Of a stretch of 64,000 nt of DNA, positions 8,572-17,998 are shown piece after piece. The DNA lies in NCBI RefSeq assembly GCF_016858125.1, contig NZ_CP064781.1, positions 1,116,001 through 1,180,000 on the forward strand, written 5' to 3'. The position numbers and the translations under genes were made by a program. The notes below the pieces were generated by a model. That model was not told where the DNA came from. It searched no databases and saw only the letters and a program-made list of their open reading frames with translations. Within the stretch, counting starts at the first letter, position 1, and each line of letters begins with the position of its first letter. The DNA comes from Azospira restricta. GTDB taxonomy: Bacteria; Pseudomonadota; Gammaproteobacteria; Burkholderiales; Rhodocyclaceae.

Positions 8572-9589
8572 TCTCGGCCGGCGTCACCGTCGCCCGCGCG
8601 CGCAGCTGCCCGCAGCCGCCGTCGACGTCCTGGCCAGCGGAGGTGCGCAGCTTGGTCAGGATGCCGCGGCGGTGCAGCGTGCGCAGCATCTCGCCGGCGC
8701 GCTCGCGGTCCGGGCGGCGGTAGCCCAGCCCCTCGTTCTCGTTGTACGGGATCAGGTTCATCACCGCGTACTTGCCCTTGAGCAGGCGGACGATGCCGTC
8801 GATTTCGGCGGCGTTGTCGTTCACGCCGGCGAGCAGCGTCCACTGGTACTGGATCGGGTAGCCGCTGGCGCGCGCCCAGGCCTCGGCGCGCTCGACCAGC
8901 TCGTCGATGCCGATCTGCGGCGCGCGCGGCAGCAGCTGTGCGCGCAGCTCGGGGTCGGTGGTGTGCAAGGAGAGCGCCAGCGCCGGGCGGACGTCGCCGG
9001 CCGCCAGCGATTCCAGCTTGTCGAACACGCGCCGGTCGCCGACCGTCGACAAGACCAGGTTCTTGTGGCCGATGCCGCCCTCGCGGCCGAGCAGGTCGAT
9101 CGCCGCGAAGACGTTGTCGAGGTTGTGCGCCGGCTCGCCCATGCCCATGAAGACGACCTTCTTCACCGGCCGCTGCCGCCGGGCGAGCACCACCTGGGCG
9201 ACGATCTCGGCGCTGCCGAGCTGGCGCAGCAGGCCGTCGCGGCCGGTCATGCAGAAGCGGCAGCCGACCGCGCAGCCGACCTGCGTCGACACGCACAGGC
9301 CGTCCTTCAGCAGCAGCACGCTCTCGACCATCTGCCGGTCGGCGAGCTCGACCAGCAGCCGCGCCGAGCCGTCGGCGCCGGGGTGCTGCGAGCGCACGCG
9401 GGCGAGCGCGTCGAGCTCGGCGGCGAGCGCCGGCAGCGCGTCGCGTACGGCGAGCGGCAGCACGTCCTCGGCCTGGCGTGGGCCGGCGGTCAGCGGCTGG
9501 CCGGCGAGCCAGGCGCGCAGCACGCGCGCCTCGTGCGCCGGCTTGGCGCCGAGCTCGCGCAGGCGTTGGCGGAGAGCGGCTATCTGCAT
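8531..9589 (-). CDS. RlmN/Cfr-family radical-SAM RNA methyltransferase
   Basis: This 352-residue protein has the [4Fe-4S] motif CxxxCxxC (Cys106, Cys110, Cys113) and the two RlmN catalytic cysteines, Cys99 in LCVSTQ and Cys326 in GGCGQL. VFMGMGEPAHN and LSTVGDRR are also family hallmarks. RlmN methylates C2 of A2503 in 23S rRNA and an adenine in some tRNAs. The N-terminal region is shorter and more divergent than in standard RlmN (about 380 residues), so this may be a paralogue of the housekeeping enzyme. It is the last gene of the riboswitch-led operon, 25 bases after the preceding methyltransferase gene. Confidence 0.8.
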   Translation of the reverse strand: MQIAALRQRLRELGAKPAHEARVLRAWLAGQPLTAGPRQAEDVLPLAVRDALPALAAELDALARVRSQHPGADGSARLLVELADRQMVESVLLLKDGLCVSTQVGCAVGCRFCMTGRDGLLRQLGSAEIVAQVVLARRQRPVKKVVFMGMGEPAHNLDNVFAAIDLLGREGGIGHKNLVLSTVGDRRVFDKLESLAAGDVRPALALSLHTTDPELRAQLLPRAPQIGIDELVERAEAWARASGYPIQYQWTLLAGVNDNAAEIDGIVRLLKGKYAVMNLIPYNENEGLGYRRPDRERAGEMLRTLHRRGILTKLRTSAGQDVDGGCGQLRARATVTPAEIKRQRRASAPTSG

Positions 9590-9614
9590 CGCGGGACGGT
9601 GCGGCGGCGAACGC

Positions 9615-10748
9615 TCAGGCGGCCGCGAGCCGCCATAGCGAGGTCTTCTCGGCGACGCGCGCGAGGTGCAGCGGGTCGTTCGGGTCGGCGGCCTTCTTGT
9701 GCGTCGGCCGGGTGTCATGACGCTGGATCAGGCGCAGGCCGGCGGCCTCGATCAGCCGCAGCACCTCGCCGCGCTGCCTGAGGCCGAGGTGCTCGGCGAG
9801 GTCGGAGAGGATCAGCCAGCCTTCGCCGCCGGGCGCGAGATGCTCCTTCAGCCCGGCGAGGAAGCCCTTCAGCATGCGGCTGTCCGGATCGTAGACGGCG
9901 CCCTCGATCGGCGCCGCGATCTTGCCCGGCAGCCAGGGCGGGTTGCAGACGATCAGCGGCGCGCGTCCCGCGGGGAAGAGGTCGGCGTCGACGATCTCGA
10001 CCTGCGCGGCGAGGCCGAGGCGGTCGATGTTCTCGCGCGCGCAGGCGAGCGCGCGCGGATCGCGGTCGGTGGCGACCACGCGCCGGAGGCCGCGGCGGGC
10101 GAGCAGCGCGGCGAGCACGCCGGTGCCGGTGCCGATGTCGAAGGCGAGTTCAGTGGACGGCAGCGGCGCGGCGCCGACCAGGTCGACGTATTCGCCGCGC
10201 ACCGGCGAGAAGACGCCGTAGTGCGGATGGATGCGGTCGCCCGCCGTTGTTCCCAATGCCGGCACGGGCACGCCCTTCTTGCGCCATTCGTGCGCGCCGA
10301 TCAGGCCCTGCAGCTCGCGCAGCGAGACCACCGACGGCTGGCCGTCCGGCGCCCCCCAGGCCTCCGTGCAGGCGGTGACGACATCCGGCGCGCGGCGCAG
10401 CGGGATGCGGTAGTCGCCTTGCAGCGGCACCAGCAGCAGGCCCAGCGTACGCGCGCGCTGCGCCTGCGCCATGCGGTGCTGGTGGAAGGCCTCGGTCAGG
10501 TTCGCCGCCTTCTTTGGCTTCCTCTCGGCGCGGCGGCCCAGCGCCTGCAGCAGCTGGCGCGCGTTCTGGAAGTCGCCACGCCAGAGCAGCGCCGTGCCTG
10601 CGCAGGCGAGCTTGTACGCCTCGTCGGCCTTGGTCTGGTCGTCGGCGATGACGACGCGTTTCGGTGGCGCGACGCCGGCTTCGGAGCGCCAGTGCGCGGA
10701 CTCTGTCGCGCCGTGCTCGTCCCAGTGCAGGGTCGGCAGCTCGCTCAT
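9615..10748 (-). CDS. Class I SAM-dependent methyltransferase
   Basis: This 377-residue protein has a Rossmann methyltransferase core: DIGTGTGVLAALLA as the SAM loop (motif I) and NPPWLPG as motif IV. The NPPW tetrad is typical of enzymes that methylate amino groups of nucleobases or glutamine, such as the HemK/RsmC type. The N-terminal 180 residues form a separate, probably substrate-binding part with a basic ERKPKKAAN segment. The target is unknown. It starts MSELPTLHW, overlapping the TfoX-N gene by ATGA. Like ahcY upstream, it belongs to a unit concerned with SAM by-products. Confidence 0.8.
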   Translation of the reverse strand: MSELPTLHWDEHGATESAHWRSEAGVAPPKRVVIADDQTKADEAYKLACAGTALLWRGDFQNARQLLQALGRRAERKPKKAANLTEAFHQHRMAQAQRARTLGLLLVPLQGDYRIPLRRAPDVVTACTEAWGAPDGQPSVVSLRELQGLIGAHEWRKKGVPVPALGTTAGDRIHPHYGVFSPVRGEYVDLVGAAPLPSTELAFDIGTGTGVLAALLARRGLRRVVATDRDPRALACARENIDRLGLAAQVEIVDADLFPAGRAPLIVCNPPWLPGKIAAPIEGAVYDPDSRMLKGFLAGLKEHLAPGGEGWLILSDLAEHLGLRQRGEVLRLIEAAGLRLIQRHDTRPTHKKAADPNDPLHLARVAEKTSLWRLAAA

Positions 10749-11110
10749 CGCTTCGCCTTCTTCGGCTTGCGCGCACGCACCGCGGCGGCGAGCGCCAGCT
10801 GCGCCCACGGCCGCATGCCGGCCGGCGTTTCCAGCGCCTCCTCGGGAACCGTCCAGTAATTCATCGTCTGCACGCTGCCATCGCGCAGCGCGTAGCTGAA
10901 GGGCTCGCCGCCGGCGGTACGGAAGCGCTCGGCGCTGTCGGCATCCGCCTTCAGGTACAGCGTCTCGTCGACGACGATGGCGAAGAACAGCTCGTCGCAG
11001 TAGAAGCCCCAGCCGCCGAACATCGCCTTTGCGCGGATGTGGCCGAGCGGCGCGAACAGCTCGTTCGCGTGCGCAACGAGTTCGGGCAGCGTTTGGCCTT
11101 GGCGGGACAT
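10745..11110 (-). CDS. TfoX N-terminal domain protein
   Basis: This 121-residue protein corresponds to the N-terminal domain of the competence regulator TfoX/Sxy: LFAPLGHIRAKAMFGGWGFYC followed by FFAIVVDETLYLKAD. The C-terminal TfoX domain is absent, as in many stand-alone family members of unknown function. It ends in a basic tail, RARKPKKAKR. It lies 10 bases downstream of metF and overlaps the next gene by ATGA, so it is within the same operon. Confidence 0.85.
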   Translation of the reverse strand: MSRQGQTLPELVAHANELFAPLGHIRAKAMFGGWGFYCDELFFAIVVDETLYLKADADSAERFRTAGGEPFSYALRDGSVQTMNYWTVPEEALETPAGMRPWAQLALAAAVRARKPKKAKR

Positions 11111-11120
11111 GACGTGCAGT

Positions 11121-11954
11121 CTAGGCGATCTGCAGGCGCTTGCAGATCTCGGTGGTCAGCGCCGCCTGGTTCATGCAGTAGAAGTGCAGGCCGGGCGCGC
11201 CGCCCTTGAGCAGCTTCGCGCACAGCTCGGTGACGACGTCCAGCCCGAAGGCCTTGATCGACTCGGCGTCGTCGCCGAAGCCCTCGAACTTCTTGCGCAT
11301 CCAGCGCGGGATCTCGGCGCCGCAGGCATCCGAGAAGCGGGCGAGCTTGGAGAAGCCGGCGATCGGCATGATGCCGGGGACGATCGGGATGTCGACGCCC
11401 TTCGCGCGCACCGCGTCGACGAAGTGGAAGTAGGCGTCGGCGTTGTAGAAGTACTGCGTGATCGCCGAGTCGGCGCCGGCCCGCACCTTCTTCACGAAGG
11501 CGGCCAGGTCGTCCTCCGGCGAGCGCGCCTGCGGGTGCCATTCGGGATAGGCGGCGACCTCGATCGTGAAGTGGTCGCCGGTCTCGGCGCGGATGAACTC
11601 GACCAGTTCGTTGGCGTAGCGGAACTCGCCGGCGTCGGCCATGCCCGACGGCAGGTCGCCGCGCAGCGCGACGATGCGGCGGATGTCGGCGGCCCGGTAC
11701 TCGTCGAGGATGGCGCGGATGCTCTCGCGCGTCGAACCGATGCACGACAGGTGCGGCGCCGCCGAGAGACCTTCGCCGGCGATCTCGCGGACGATGGCGA
11801 AGGTGCGCTCGCGGGTCGAGCCGCCGGCGCCGTAGGTGACCGAGAAGAACTCGGGCTTCAGCTCGGCGAGCTTCGCGCGCGTCGCGCGCAGCTTGTCTAC
11901 GCCCTCGGGGGTCTGCGGCGGGAAGAATTCGATGGAGAGGTTGGCGTGGGCCAT
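11121..11954 (-). CDS. metF: 5,10-methylenetetrahydrofolate reductase
   Basis: This 277-residue FAD-dependent TIM-barrel enzyme makes 5-methyl-THF for methionine synthase. Recognisable are IEFFPPQTPEG at the N-terminus, FFSVTYGAGGSTR, ALRGDLP and HFYCMNQ near the end. Length and motifs match bacterial MetF. The ATG at 11954 has GGAG seven bases upstream; an in-frame GTG two codons earlier is less likely. Placement behind ahcY in an SAH-riboswitch operon ties it to SAH removal and methionine recycling. Confidence 0.95.
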   Translation of the reverse strand: MAHANLSIEFFPPQTPEGVDKLRATRAKLAELKPEFFSVTYGAGGSTRERTFAIVREIAGEGLSAAPHLSCIGSTRESIRAILDEYRAADIRRIVALRGDLPSGMADAGEFRYANELVEFIRAETGDHFTIEVAAYPEWHPQARSPEDDLAAFVKKVRAGADSAITQYFYNADAYFHFVDAVRAKGVDIPIVPGIMPIAGFSKLARFSDACGAEIPRWMRKKFEGFGDDAESIKAFGLDVVTELCAKLLKGGAPGLHFYCMNQAALTTEICKRLQIA

Positions 11955-11971
11955 GGGCACTCCGGTGGGGA

Positions 11972-12322
11972 TCAGTTTTTGTTGGCGCTGGCGAGCAGTG
12001 CGGTCAGCGCCCAGCTGATGAGGCTGTAGGCGATCGCGCCGACGACGCCGGCGACGAAGCCGTCGACGCGGAAGCCGGCGAGGATCGAGCCGACGAACCA
12101 GAACAGCAGGCCGTTGATGACGAACAGGAAGAGACCCAGCGTCAGCAGCGTCGCCGGCAGCGTCAGCAGCACGAGGAGCGGCCGGATCACGGCATTGACC
12201 AGGCCGAGGATGACGGCCGCGATCAATGCCGATCCGAACGAATCGACGTGGATGCCGGGCAGCAGGTAGGCCACGGCCAGCAGTGCGGCGGCGTGCAGCA
12301 GCCAGAGCAGGAGCAGGCGCAT
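11972..12322 (-). CDS. Small four-helix membrane protein (phage holin superfamily 4, YvlD-like)
   Basis: This 116-residue hydrophobic protein has four predicted membrane helices, with GLVNAVIRPLLVLLTLPATL and GLFLFVINGLLFWFVGSIL as family hallmarks. Despite the Pfam name, no phage genes are near. The same small protein is common between ahcY and metF in betaproteobacteria (from memory, not verified). Gaps of 16-17 bases on both sides place it inside the ahcY-metF transcript. Its function is unknown. Confidence 0.85.
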   Translation of the reverse strand: MRLLLLWLLHAAALLAVAYLLPGIHVDSFGSALIAAVILGLVNAVIRPLLVLLTLPATLLTLGLFLFVINGLLFWFVGSILAGFRVDGFVAGVVGAIAYSLISWALTALLASANKN

Positions 12323-12338
12323 GGCGTACCTATTCCGA

Positions 12339-13739
<1,401 letters not shown>

Positions 13740-13745
13740 AGTAAG

Positions 13746-13751
13746 CTCCTT
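13746..13751 (-). promoter_or_regulatory. Shine-Dalgarno site that decides the ahcY start
   Basis: AAGGAG lies exactly six bases upstream of GTG at 13739 and directly abuts an ATG at 13754. The spacing supports the GTG as the true start codon. Confidence 0.7.
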
Positions 13752-13793
13752 CATGAACTGTAGCCAGGGTAGGGGTGTGACGCGATGCGTGCG

Positions 13794-13900
13794 GCTCACT
13801 TGCCCCCTGCGCCCGGCAGGGTTGTCAGTGAGCGCCGTTGTGAACCGAGCCTGGGGGTGGCGAAGCGTAACTTTTGGCCAGCCCGTGCAGCGCTCCTCGG
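13794..13900 (-). promoter_or_regulatory. S-adenosylhomocysteine (SAH) riboswitch with expression platform
   Basis: The aptamer runs leftward from 13900 to about 13826. P1 is CCGAG (13900-13896) with CTCGG (13849-13845). The P2 arm pairs CTG/CAG, GGG/CCC and GGC/GCC. A pseudoknot joins GAGCGC (13895-13890) to GCGCTC (13835-13830). The CCGAGGAGCGCTGC and AACGGCGCTCACTG blocks match the SAH riboswitch family, known upstream of ahcY in beta- and gammaproteobacteria, where SAH turns expression on. GCTCACT (13833-13827) can instead pair with AGTGAGC (13800-13794) around an inner CCCTGC/GCAGGG hairpin, giving mutually exclusive states. No U-run follows, so translational control or a more distal effect is likelier than intrinsic termination. 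Confidence 0.9.
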
Positions 13901-13911
13901 ATAAGGCGCGG

Positions 13912-13917
13912 ATTATA
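13912..13917 (-). promoter_or_regulatory. -10 box (TATAAT) of the ahcY operon
   Basis: A perfect TATAAT lies 11 bases upstream of the first aptamer base, so transcription would begin close to 13904-13905. The hexamer contains the TAA stop codon of the upstream gene. No good -35 at 17 bases was found. Confidence 0.6.
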
Positions 13918-14317
13918 CGTGATTTTGCAGGCTCAATCGCCAGCTCCCCCCGCATTTTCGGCAGCGGGCGGTGATCCGCGCCTGCCCGCCGTCGTCATCT
14001 TCGCTGGCGGCAACGATCTCGAAGCGGCCGTAGGTGCCGCAGCCCGGGCAGGCCGCCGCGTGGCCGACCTGCTCGGCGCATGCGAGCGTCCGGAAATAGC
14101 GCCGGTAGGCCGCCCAGGCGCCGAGCACGCAGAACACCGCACCCACGAGCAGCGGCAGACGCTGCGCGGGGATCAGCGTTTCGTTGTGGGTCTCGAACAG
14201 CGCCACCGCCAGAATCATGGCCAGGAAGCAGGTGACCAGCCACAGGTGCGCCTCGATCAGCGTGCGTTCGTACCAGCGGCGGAAGCCCTGTGCGCGCAGG
14301 GAGGCGACGACGTCCAT
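13913..14317 (-). CDS. Two-helix membrane protein with C-terminal zinc ribbon
   Basis: This 134-residue protein starts [20 protein letters not shown], then has two hydrophobic segments ([17 protein letters not shown] and [18 protein letters not shown]). It ends in a cytosolic zinc ribbon with CPGC and CRKC pairs. Its function is unknown; no family is recognised with confidence. In-frame ATGs at 14344 and 14347 are rejected. A TATGAT -10 box at 14343-14348 overlaps them, and GAGGA lies six bases before the ATG at 14317. Its stop codon is embedded in the ahcY -10 box. Confidence 0.7.
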   Translation of the reverse strand: MDVVASLRAQGFRRWYERTLIEAHLWLVTCFLAMILAVALFETHNETLIPAQRLPLLVGAVFCVLGAWAAYRRYFRTLACAEQVGHAAACPGCGTYGRFEIVAASEDDDGGQARITARCRKCGGSWRLSLQNHV

Positions 14318-14422
14318 GGCTTGTCCTCGATGCCGAAGCTTCATCATAGACGGCGGCGCGCAAAAACAAACCGCGGCCAGGGAGCGGCCGGGTCGGTGCG
14401 GAAGGCGGAATGTCGCTCCGGG

Positions 14423-15661
14423 TCAGCGTACGCCGGCGGCGGCGCTCCCCGCCCACAGCGCATCGAGGTCGGGGAGGTTCCATTTGGCCGGGTCTTCGCG
14501 GCCGGCGATCTTGTCCTGGGCGCCGGGGCGCGAGAGGTCGATCTCCTCCGGCCGCAGGCGGGCGTTCGCCTTGATCGAGAAGAAGACCTTCACCTTCGGT
14601 GCCAGCAGCGACTTCTCGGACTGCTCGACGACGACGCCGAGGCGCCCCGATTCGAGACGGACCAGCGAGCCGGTCGGGTAGATGCCGACGCTCTTCACGA
14701 AAGCCTGGAAGACCGTCTCGTCGAAATGGCCCTTGGCCCACTCGGCCATCTTGCGCAGCGATTCGGCCGGGTCCCAGCCGGCCTTGTACGGCCGGTTCGA
14801 GGTGATCGCGTCATAGACGTCGCAGACTGCGCCCATCTTCGCGAACAGGCTGATCTCGTCGGCCCTGAGTCCCTTCGGGTAGCCGCTGCCGTCGACCTTC
14901 TCGTGGTGGTGCAGGCAGACGTCGAGCGCCACCGCGTCGACGCCGGCGGCCTGCAGCAGCGCCGCGTGGCCGAGTTCCGGGTGGCGCTTGACGATCGCGA
15001 ACTCGTCGTCGGTCAGCTTGCCCGGCTTGTTCAGTACCTCGTTCGGGATCATCGCCTTGCCCAGGTCGTGCAGCAGGCCGGCCATGCCGGCGGCCCGCGT
15101 CTGCCGCTCGTCGAGGCCGAGCTGGCGGGCGAGCGCGATCATCAGCGCGCAGACGGCAACCGAGTGCATGTAGGTGTAGTCGTCGGCAGTCTTCAGCCGG
15201 GCCAGGCTGATCAGCGCGCCGGGGTTGCGCAGCACCGAATTCGAGATTTCCTCGACCAGTGGCGCGCAGTCGTCGGCGCTGACCGCCTTGCCCATGCGCG
15301 CCTCCTGGAACATCGACACCATCGCCTGCTTCGACTTGGCGCAGATGCGCGCCGCCCGCGCCATCTCCTCGCGCATCGCGGCCTTCTGCTGCGCCGCCGG
15401 CGCCGCAGCAGCGGCCGCGGCCTGCAGCTCACGCTCGACCTCCGCTTCGCTGGCTTCGACCGAGATGCCGTCGGCGACGTCGAGTCCCTTGTCGGCATCG
15501 ATCCACACGTCGCGGATGCTGCTTTCGCGGATCGCGACGATGTCGGCGGCGTCCTTGATGACGAAGCGCGTGCGCCAGAACGGATGCTCCATCCACGAGC
15601 CGCAGAACTCGTGCAGGTGCATGCCGACGGCGAGCTGGTCGACGCTGATTTTCTTGAGCAT
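14423..15661 (-). CDS. HD-GYP domain cyclic-di-GMP phosphodiesterase
   Basis: This 412-residue protein has an N-terminal DUF3391 module (KKISVDQLAVGMHLHEFCGS, about residues 3-130), then an Ala-rich linker and an HD-GYP domain. The HD dyad is LLHDLGKAMIPNEVLN, and the diagnostic HHEKVDGSGYPKGL follows, so a c-di-GMP or cGAMP hydrolase is predicted. No receiver domain or membrane helix is present. The start MLKKISVDQL matches related proteins. The family often controls motility and biofilm. It lies downstream of metK but is separated from it by a strong terminator. Confidence 0.9.
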   Translation of the reverse strand: MLKKISVDQLAVGMHLHEFCGSWMEHPFWRTRFVIKDAADIVAIRESSIRDVWIDADKGLDVADGISVEASEAEVERELQAAAAAAAPAAQQKAAMREEMARAARICAKSKQAMVSMFQEARMGKAVSADDCAPLVEEISNSVLRNPGALISLARLKTADDYTYMHSVAVCALMIALARQLGLDERQTRAAGMAGLLHDLGKAMIPNEVLNKPGKLTDDEFAIVKRHPELGHAALLQAAGVDAVALDVCLHHHEKVDGSGYPKGLRADEISLFAKMGAVCDVYDAITSNRPYKAGWDPAESLRKMAEWAKGHFDETVFQAFVKSVGIYPTGSLVRLESGRLGVVVEQSEKSLLAPKVKVFFSIKANARLRPEEIDLSRPGAQDKIAGREDPAKWNLPDLDALWAGSAAAGVR

Positions 15662-15693
15662 GGGGCGCATTATGCCCCGCCCGTAAGTCACTG

Positions 15694-15721
15694 AAAACAC
15701 AAAGGGAGCCGAAGCTCCCTT
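15694..15721 (-). terminator. Rho-independent terminator of metK
   Basis: AAGGGAGC (15702-15709) pairs with GCTCCCTT (15714-15721) around a four-base loop, giving a GGGAGC-UUCG-GCUCCC hairpin on the minus strand. A T-rich tail reaches to 15694. It starts 44 bases past the metK stop. Confidence 0.85.
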
Positions 15722-15764
15722 GGTGTCTGCAACATGGCCGGATCGTGACCGGACCGTGGCGGAG

Positions 15765-16931
15765 TTACAACCCGGCGTCGGCCTTCAGCGCGGCGGCCTT
15801 GTCGGTGCGCTCCCAGGTGAATTCCGGCTCGTCGCGGCCGAAGTGGCCGTAGGCGGCGGTCTTCGAGTAGATCGGGCGGAGCAGGTCGAGGGTCTGGATG
15901 ATGCCCTTCGGGCGCAGGTCGAAATGCTTGCCGATCAGCGCGACGATGCGCTCGTCGGCGACCTTGCCGGTGCCGAAGGTGTTCACCATCAGCGATACCG
16001 GCTTGGCGACGCCGATCGCATAGGCGACCTGGACTTCGCACTTGTCGGCCAGGCCGGCGGCGACGACGTTCTTGGCCACGTAGCGCGCGGCGTAGGCGGC
16101 GGAGCGGTCGACCTTGGACGGATCCTTGCCGGAGAAGGCGCCGCCGCCGTGGTGTGCGGCCCCGCCGTAGGTGTCGACGATGATCTTGCGGCCGGTCAGG
16201 CCGCAGTCGCCATGCGGGCCGCCGACGACGAAGCGGCCGGTCGGGTTGATCAGGAAGCGGGTGTGTTCGGTCAGCATGTCCTTCGGCAGCACCGGCTTGA
16301 TGATCTCCTCGATCACCGCCTCGGCGAGGTGGGCGTGCGAGACCTCCGGGCTGTGCTGCGTAGACACGACGACGGTGTCGATCGCCACCGGCTTGCCGTC
16401 GATGTACTTGACCGTCAGCTGGCTCTTCGCGTCCGGGCGCAGCCACGGCAGGCGGCCGTCGCGGCGGACTTCGGCCTGGCGCTGCATGATGCGGTGCGCG
16501 TAGTAGATCGGGAAGGGCATCAGCGTCTCGGTCTCGCGGCAGGCGTAGCCGAACATCAGGCCCTGGTCGCCGGCGCCCTGGTCGAGGTCGAGGCCTTCGC
16601 CTTCGTTCACGCCCTGCGCGATGTCCGGCGACTGGCGGTTGATCGCGGTCAGGATGGCGCAGGACTTGTAGTCGAAGCCGATGTCGGAATCGGTGTAGCC
16701 GATGCGGCGGACGGTGTCCTGCGCGATCTCGCGGTAGTTGATGTGCGCCGTGGTCGTGATCTCGCCCGAGATGACGACGAGGCCGGTCGACACCAGCGTC
16801 TCGCAGGCGACGCGGCCGCGCGGATCCTCGGCGAGGATGGCGTCGAGGATGGCGTCGGAGATCTGGTCGGCGACCTTGTCGGGATGGCCTTCGCCGACGG
16901 ATTCGGAGGTGAAGAGGAATTCGTTTGCCAC
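15765..16931 (-). CDS. metK: S-adenosylmethionine synthetase
   Basis: This 388-residue enzyme joins ATP and methionine to give SAM. Signatures are [32 protein letters not shown] and [16 protein letters not shown]. Length matches bacterial MetK. The start codon is GTG (16931-16929), with AGGAG eight bases upstream. The 5' leader is about 140 bases if the TATAAT at 17080-17075 is the promoter, and it contains a GCCGG/CCGGC hairpin just before the Shine-Dalgarno. The gene is divergent from lpxL and ends at a clear terminator. Confidence 0.97.
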   Translation of the reverse strand: MANEFLFTSESVGEGHPDKVADQISDAILDAILAEDPRGRVACETLVSTGLVVISGEITTTAHINYREIAQDTVRRIGYTDSDIGFDYKSCAILTAINRQSPDIAQGVNEGEGLDLDQGAGDQGLMFGYACRETETLMPFPIYYAHRIMQRQAEVRRDGRLPWLRPDAKSQLTVKYIDGKPVAIDTVVVSTQHSPEVSHAHLAEAVIEEIIKPVLPKDMLTEHTRFLINPTGRFVVGGPHGDCGLTGRKIIVDTYGGAAHHGGGAFSGKDPSKVDRSAAYAARYVAKNVVAAGLADKCEVQVAYAIGVAKPVSLMVNTFGTGKVADERIVALIGKHFDLRPKGIIQTLDLLRPIYSKTAAYGHFGRDEPEFTWERTDKAAALKADAGL

Positions 16932-17047
16932 GGGGACTGCTCCTGAACGACCCTTGTTTAGCCGGCGTTACCGGCCCCGGGTCACGGGCAGGCGACGCTT
17001 TAGCAGTATTTTCGGAACGGGTTCGGCGCTCCGGTCCGCCCTGCAAG

Positions 17048-17080
17048 TTGTCCTATTAACTCGGCGGAACGATAATTATA
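17048..17080. promoter_or_regulatory. Overlapping divergent promoters for lpxL (+) and metK (-)
   Basis: Rightward: TTGTCC (17048-17053), a 17-base spacer, and GATAAT (17071-17076). Leftward: TATAAT at 17080-17075, with TTGCCG 16 bases upstream of it. The two -10 boxes overlap by two bases, so RNA polymerase should not occupy both at once. Confidence 0.6.
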
Positions 17081-17116
17081 GACTTTTTCGCCCTTGCGGC
17101 AAATTCGCCCCCGCCG

Positions 17117-17998
17117 ATGCGCCTCCTGTTCCGCCTCCTCTCGCTGCTGCCGCTGTCGCTGATCCACCGCTTGGGCGCCATCGCCGGCGCCGTCGCCTAT
17201 CTCGCTTCGCCGACCTATCGCCGCCACCTGCGCGCGAATATGGCGCTGGCGCTCGGCGAGCGCGAGGCCGCGCGCTGGCGCTGGGCGGCGGTGGCCGCGG
17301 CCGGCCGCATGGCGCTGGAGTTGCCGCGCATCTGGCTGCGCACGCTGGACGAGGCGGTGACGATGGTCGCCGAGGTCCGCGGCCAGGAGCTGGTCGATGC
17401 CGCCCGCGCTTCCGGCCGCGGCATCGTCTTCCTGACGCCGCACCTCGGCTGCTTCGAGATCACCGCCCAGTACCTGGCGACGCAGGCGCCGATCACCGTC
17501 CTCTACCGGCCGCCGCGGCAGGCCTGGCTGCAGGAGATGATCGAGCGCGGCCGCCAGCGCGCCAGCCTGCACCTGGCGCCGGCCGACCTCTCCGGCGTGC
17601 GCGGCCTGTTGAAGGCGCTGAAGAAGGGCGAGGCGATCGGCCTGCTGCCGGACCAGGCGCCGAAGATGGGCGAAGGGCGCTGGCTGCCCTTCTTCGGCCG
17701 ACCGGCGTACACGATGACGTTGGCGGGACGCCTCTCCGAAACCGGGGCAACGGTGCTGCTGACCTGGGGCGAGCGCCTGCCCGGCGGCGCCGGCTACCGC
17801 ATCCACTTCAGCGCGCCGACGGCGCCGATCGAAGGCGACCTCGAGCAGCGCGCGGCGGCGATCAACCGCGAGGTCGAGGCACTGATCCGCCAGTGCCCGG
17901 GACAGTACCTGTGGGGCTACAACCGCTACAAGCGGCCGAAGGGCGTCGAGGCGCCGCCGCTCGCAACCGAAGCCGGCAACGGGCCAGGGGCGGCCTGA
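17117..17998 (+). CDS. lpxL: Lipid A biosynthesis lauroyl/acyl transferase (LpxL/HtrB type)
   Basis: This 293-residue membrane-associated acyltransferase adds a secondary acyl chain to lipid A. The catalytic HX4(D/E) motif is HLGCFE at about residue 115, and an N-terminal hydrophobic anchor (LLSLLPLSLIHRLGAIAGAV) is followed by a substrate region with LPDQAPKMGEG. It opens the LPS core operon: waaG starts inside its stop codon (TGATG). A second family member lies at 34473-35399, so either penta- to hexa-acylation order or different chain specificities are expected. Confidence 0.9.
   Translation: MRLLFRLLSLLPLSLIHRLGAIAGAVAYLASPTYRRHLRANMALALGEREAARWRWAAVAAAGRMALELPRIWLRTLDEAVTMVAEVRGQELVDAARASGRGIVFLTPHLGCFEITAQYLATQAPITVLYRPPRQAWLQEMIERGRQRASLHLAPADLSGVRGLLKALKKGEAIGLLPDQAPKMGEGRWLPFFGRPAYTMTLAGRLSETGATVLLTWGERLPGGAGYRIHFSAPTAPIEGDLEQRAAAINREVEALIRQCPGQYLWGYNRYKRPKGVEAPPLATEAGNGPGAA

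Noticed and set aside
11972-12322. A prophage remnant, because of the 'phage holin' family name
   Set aside because: The YvlD-like family is a common chromosomal membrane protein and no other phage genes are present.
13752-13754. ATG at 13754 as the ahcY start
   Set aside because: It abuts the Shine-Dalgarno that is ideally spaced for GTG at 13739 and has no site of its own.
13874-15694. A 606-codon plus-strand frame opposite the HD-GYP gene
   Set aside because: Shadow of the HD-GYP coding strand; no motifs.
16932-17040. A SAM-II type riboswitch in the metK leader, because of GCTAAA-like strings
   Set aside because: The surrounding pairing of the SAM-II pseudoknot could not be built and the family is mainly alphaproteobacterial.
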